Source: Gottfriedia endophytica
GTDB lineage: Bacteria > Bacillota > Bacilli > Bacillales > Bacillaceae_G
DNA length: 64,000 nucleotides
Direction: 5' to 3'
Assembly: GCF_017814275.1 (NCBI RefSeq)
Contig: NZ_JAGIYQ010000014.1
Span: forward strand, 1 to 64,000
Made by a program: the position numbers and the translations under genes. How positions within the stretch are numbered: position 1 is the first letter of the stretch; every line of letters starts with the position of its first letter. Of this stretch, positions 63,533 through 64,000 are shown in pieces. The notes beneath the pieces are model-generated. The model made no database searches. It saw only the letters and a program-made list of their open reading frames with translations, and was not told the origin of the DNA.

Positions 63533-64000
63533 CTACACCTTCAATAAATTAAAGAATTGGATATAAAGTCACTTGATTTCCATTTTCTTCCATAAATATA
63601 TCGAAGGTTCCAGGATTACTTTAAGGTAAATTAAAGAATTTTAAGAATAATCTAATTTATTTTAAATAAAATCCACCTTAGATGATTGATTCCGTTTGGT
63701 GAATCGTCTCATTTATAAGGACTAATAAAGAATAAAACCAGTATATTTTTACACAAAAAAAGAGGCTTCCCATAAGTTCAAAGAACTCTTGAGAAACCTC
63801 TTTATCTGGCATTAATAATGATGATTTATTATCCTCAAATCCCCTTATACAAAGGTTTTTGAGTAAATTACATCATTCCACCCATACAATTGAAATATAA
63901 ATAGGAAGAAAAATAGATTTATTTAACCCCTATATATCAAGTTTTAGCCTTTTACTACACATTAAAACTGAAAATACAGAAAATAAAATTAATAAGTTTC
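63533..64000. other. Right-edge intergenic region
   Basis: 468 AT-rich bases without a gene to the window edge. The toxin promoter should lie in 63540-63740. The hairpin at 63754-63803 shows that another minus-strand transcript arrives from beyond 64000. Confidence 0.5.
63754..63803 (-). terminator. Terminator of a gene beyond the right edge
   Basis: AAAGAGGTTTC pairs with GGAAGCCTCTTT (with a bulge) on the minus strand, inner AAGAGTTC/GAACTT, then TTTTTTT. Its T run is on the minus strand only. Confidence 0.7.

Overview
The window is chromosomal DNA of an AT-rich, motile, competence-gene-carrying member of the Bacillaceae (Bacillus sensu lato). The conserved part, 18360-59858, follows the Bacillus subtilis order on the minus strand, read right to left: degS-degU, degV, comFA-comFC, yvyF-flgM-flgN-flgK-flgL-yviE-fliW-csrA, hag, flaG-fliD-fliS-fliT, csp, hpf, secA, prfB, yvjA, cccB, ftsE-ftsX, ctpB and minJ. 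The genus cannot be fixed from the sequence alone; an intact DegS/DegU pair argues against the B. cereus group.

Layout. (1) 1-9935 is accessory DNA: a very long secreted YD-repeat/Rhs protein that runs off the left edge, a polytopic membrane protein of unknown function, a decayed 'beta family' gene, and a two-gene operon of a secreted matrixin protease plus a membrane-anchored partner. (2) 10785-18359 is the transposition module of a Tn7-like element: TnsA endonuclease, TnsB DDE transposase, TnsC ATPase and two different TniQ/TnsD-type target selectors. The target-proximal end carries three ~20-bp repeats and finishes in ACA (TGT from outside) directly against the stop codon of minJ. The opposite end was not found, and uvrB, the usual B. 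subtilis neighbour after minJ, is not in the window, so the accessory genes at 1-9935 may be cargo. (3) 18360-31984 holds division, cell-wall, secretion and translation genes, with three copies of a structured GC-rich dispersed repeat and a programmed-frameshift prfB. (4) 32241-50744 is flagellar: filament cap and chaperones, a ten-gene legionaminic-acid-type flagellin glycosylation island ending in a Maf transferase, flagellin with a sigma-D promoter and CsrA-site leader, and csrA-fliW. (5) 50796-59858 holds hook-junction genes, anti-sigma factor, competence helicase and DegSU. (6) 60344-63532 is a polymorphic-toxin locus: an intact WHH-type nuclease toxin with a SUKH immunity gene, followed by a broken second nuclease toxin domain and an orphan GAD-like immunity gene.

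How parts work together. The sugar genes make a CMP-activated nonulosonic acid that Maf puts on flagellin; FliW/CsrA and sigma-D/FlgM set flagellin supply. FtsEX sits beside an M23 peptidase that it probably controls. The most unusual system is the dual-TniQ Tn7-like element, apparently using the 3' end of minJ as its attachment site, with TniQ proteins whose C-terminal halves look like arrays of small winged-helix modules. All positions and translations were worked out by reading; no database or folding program was used.
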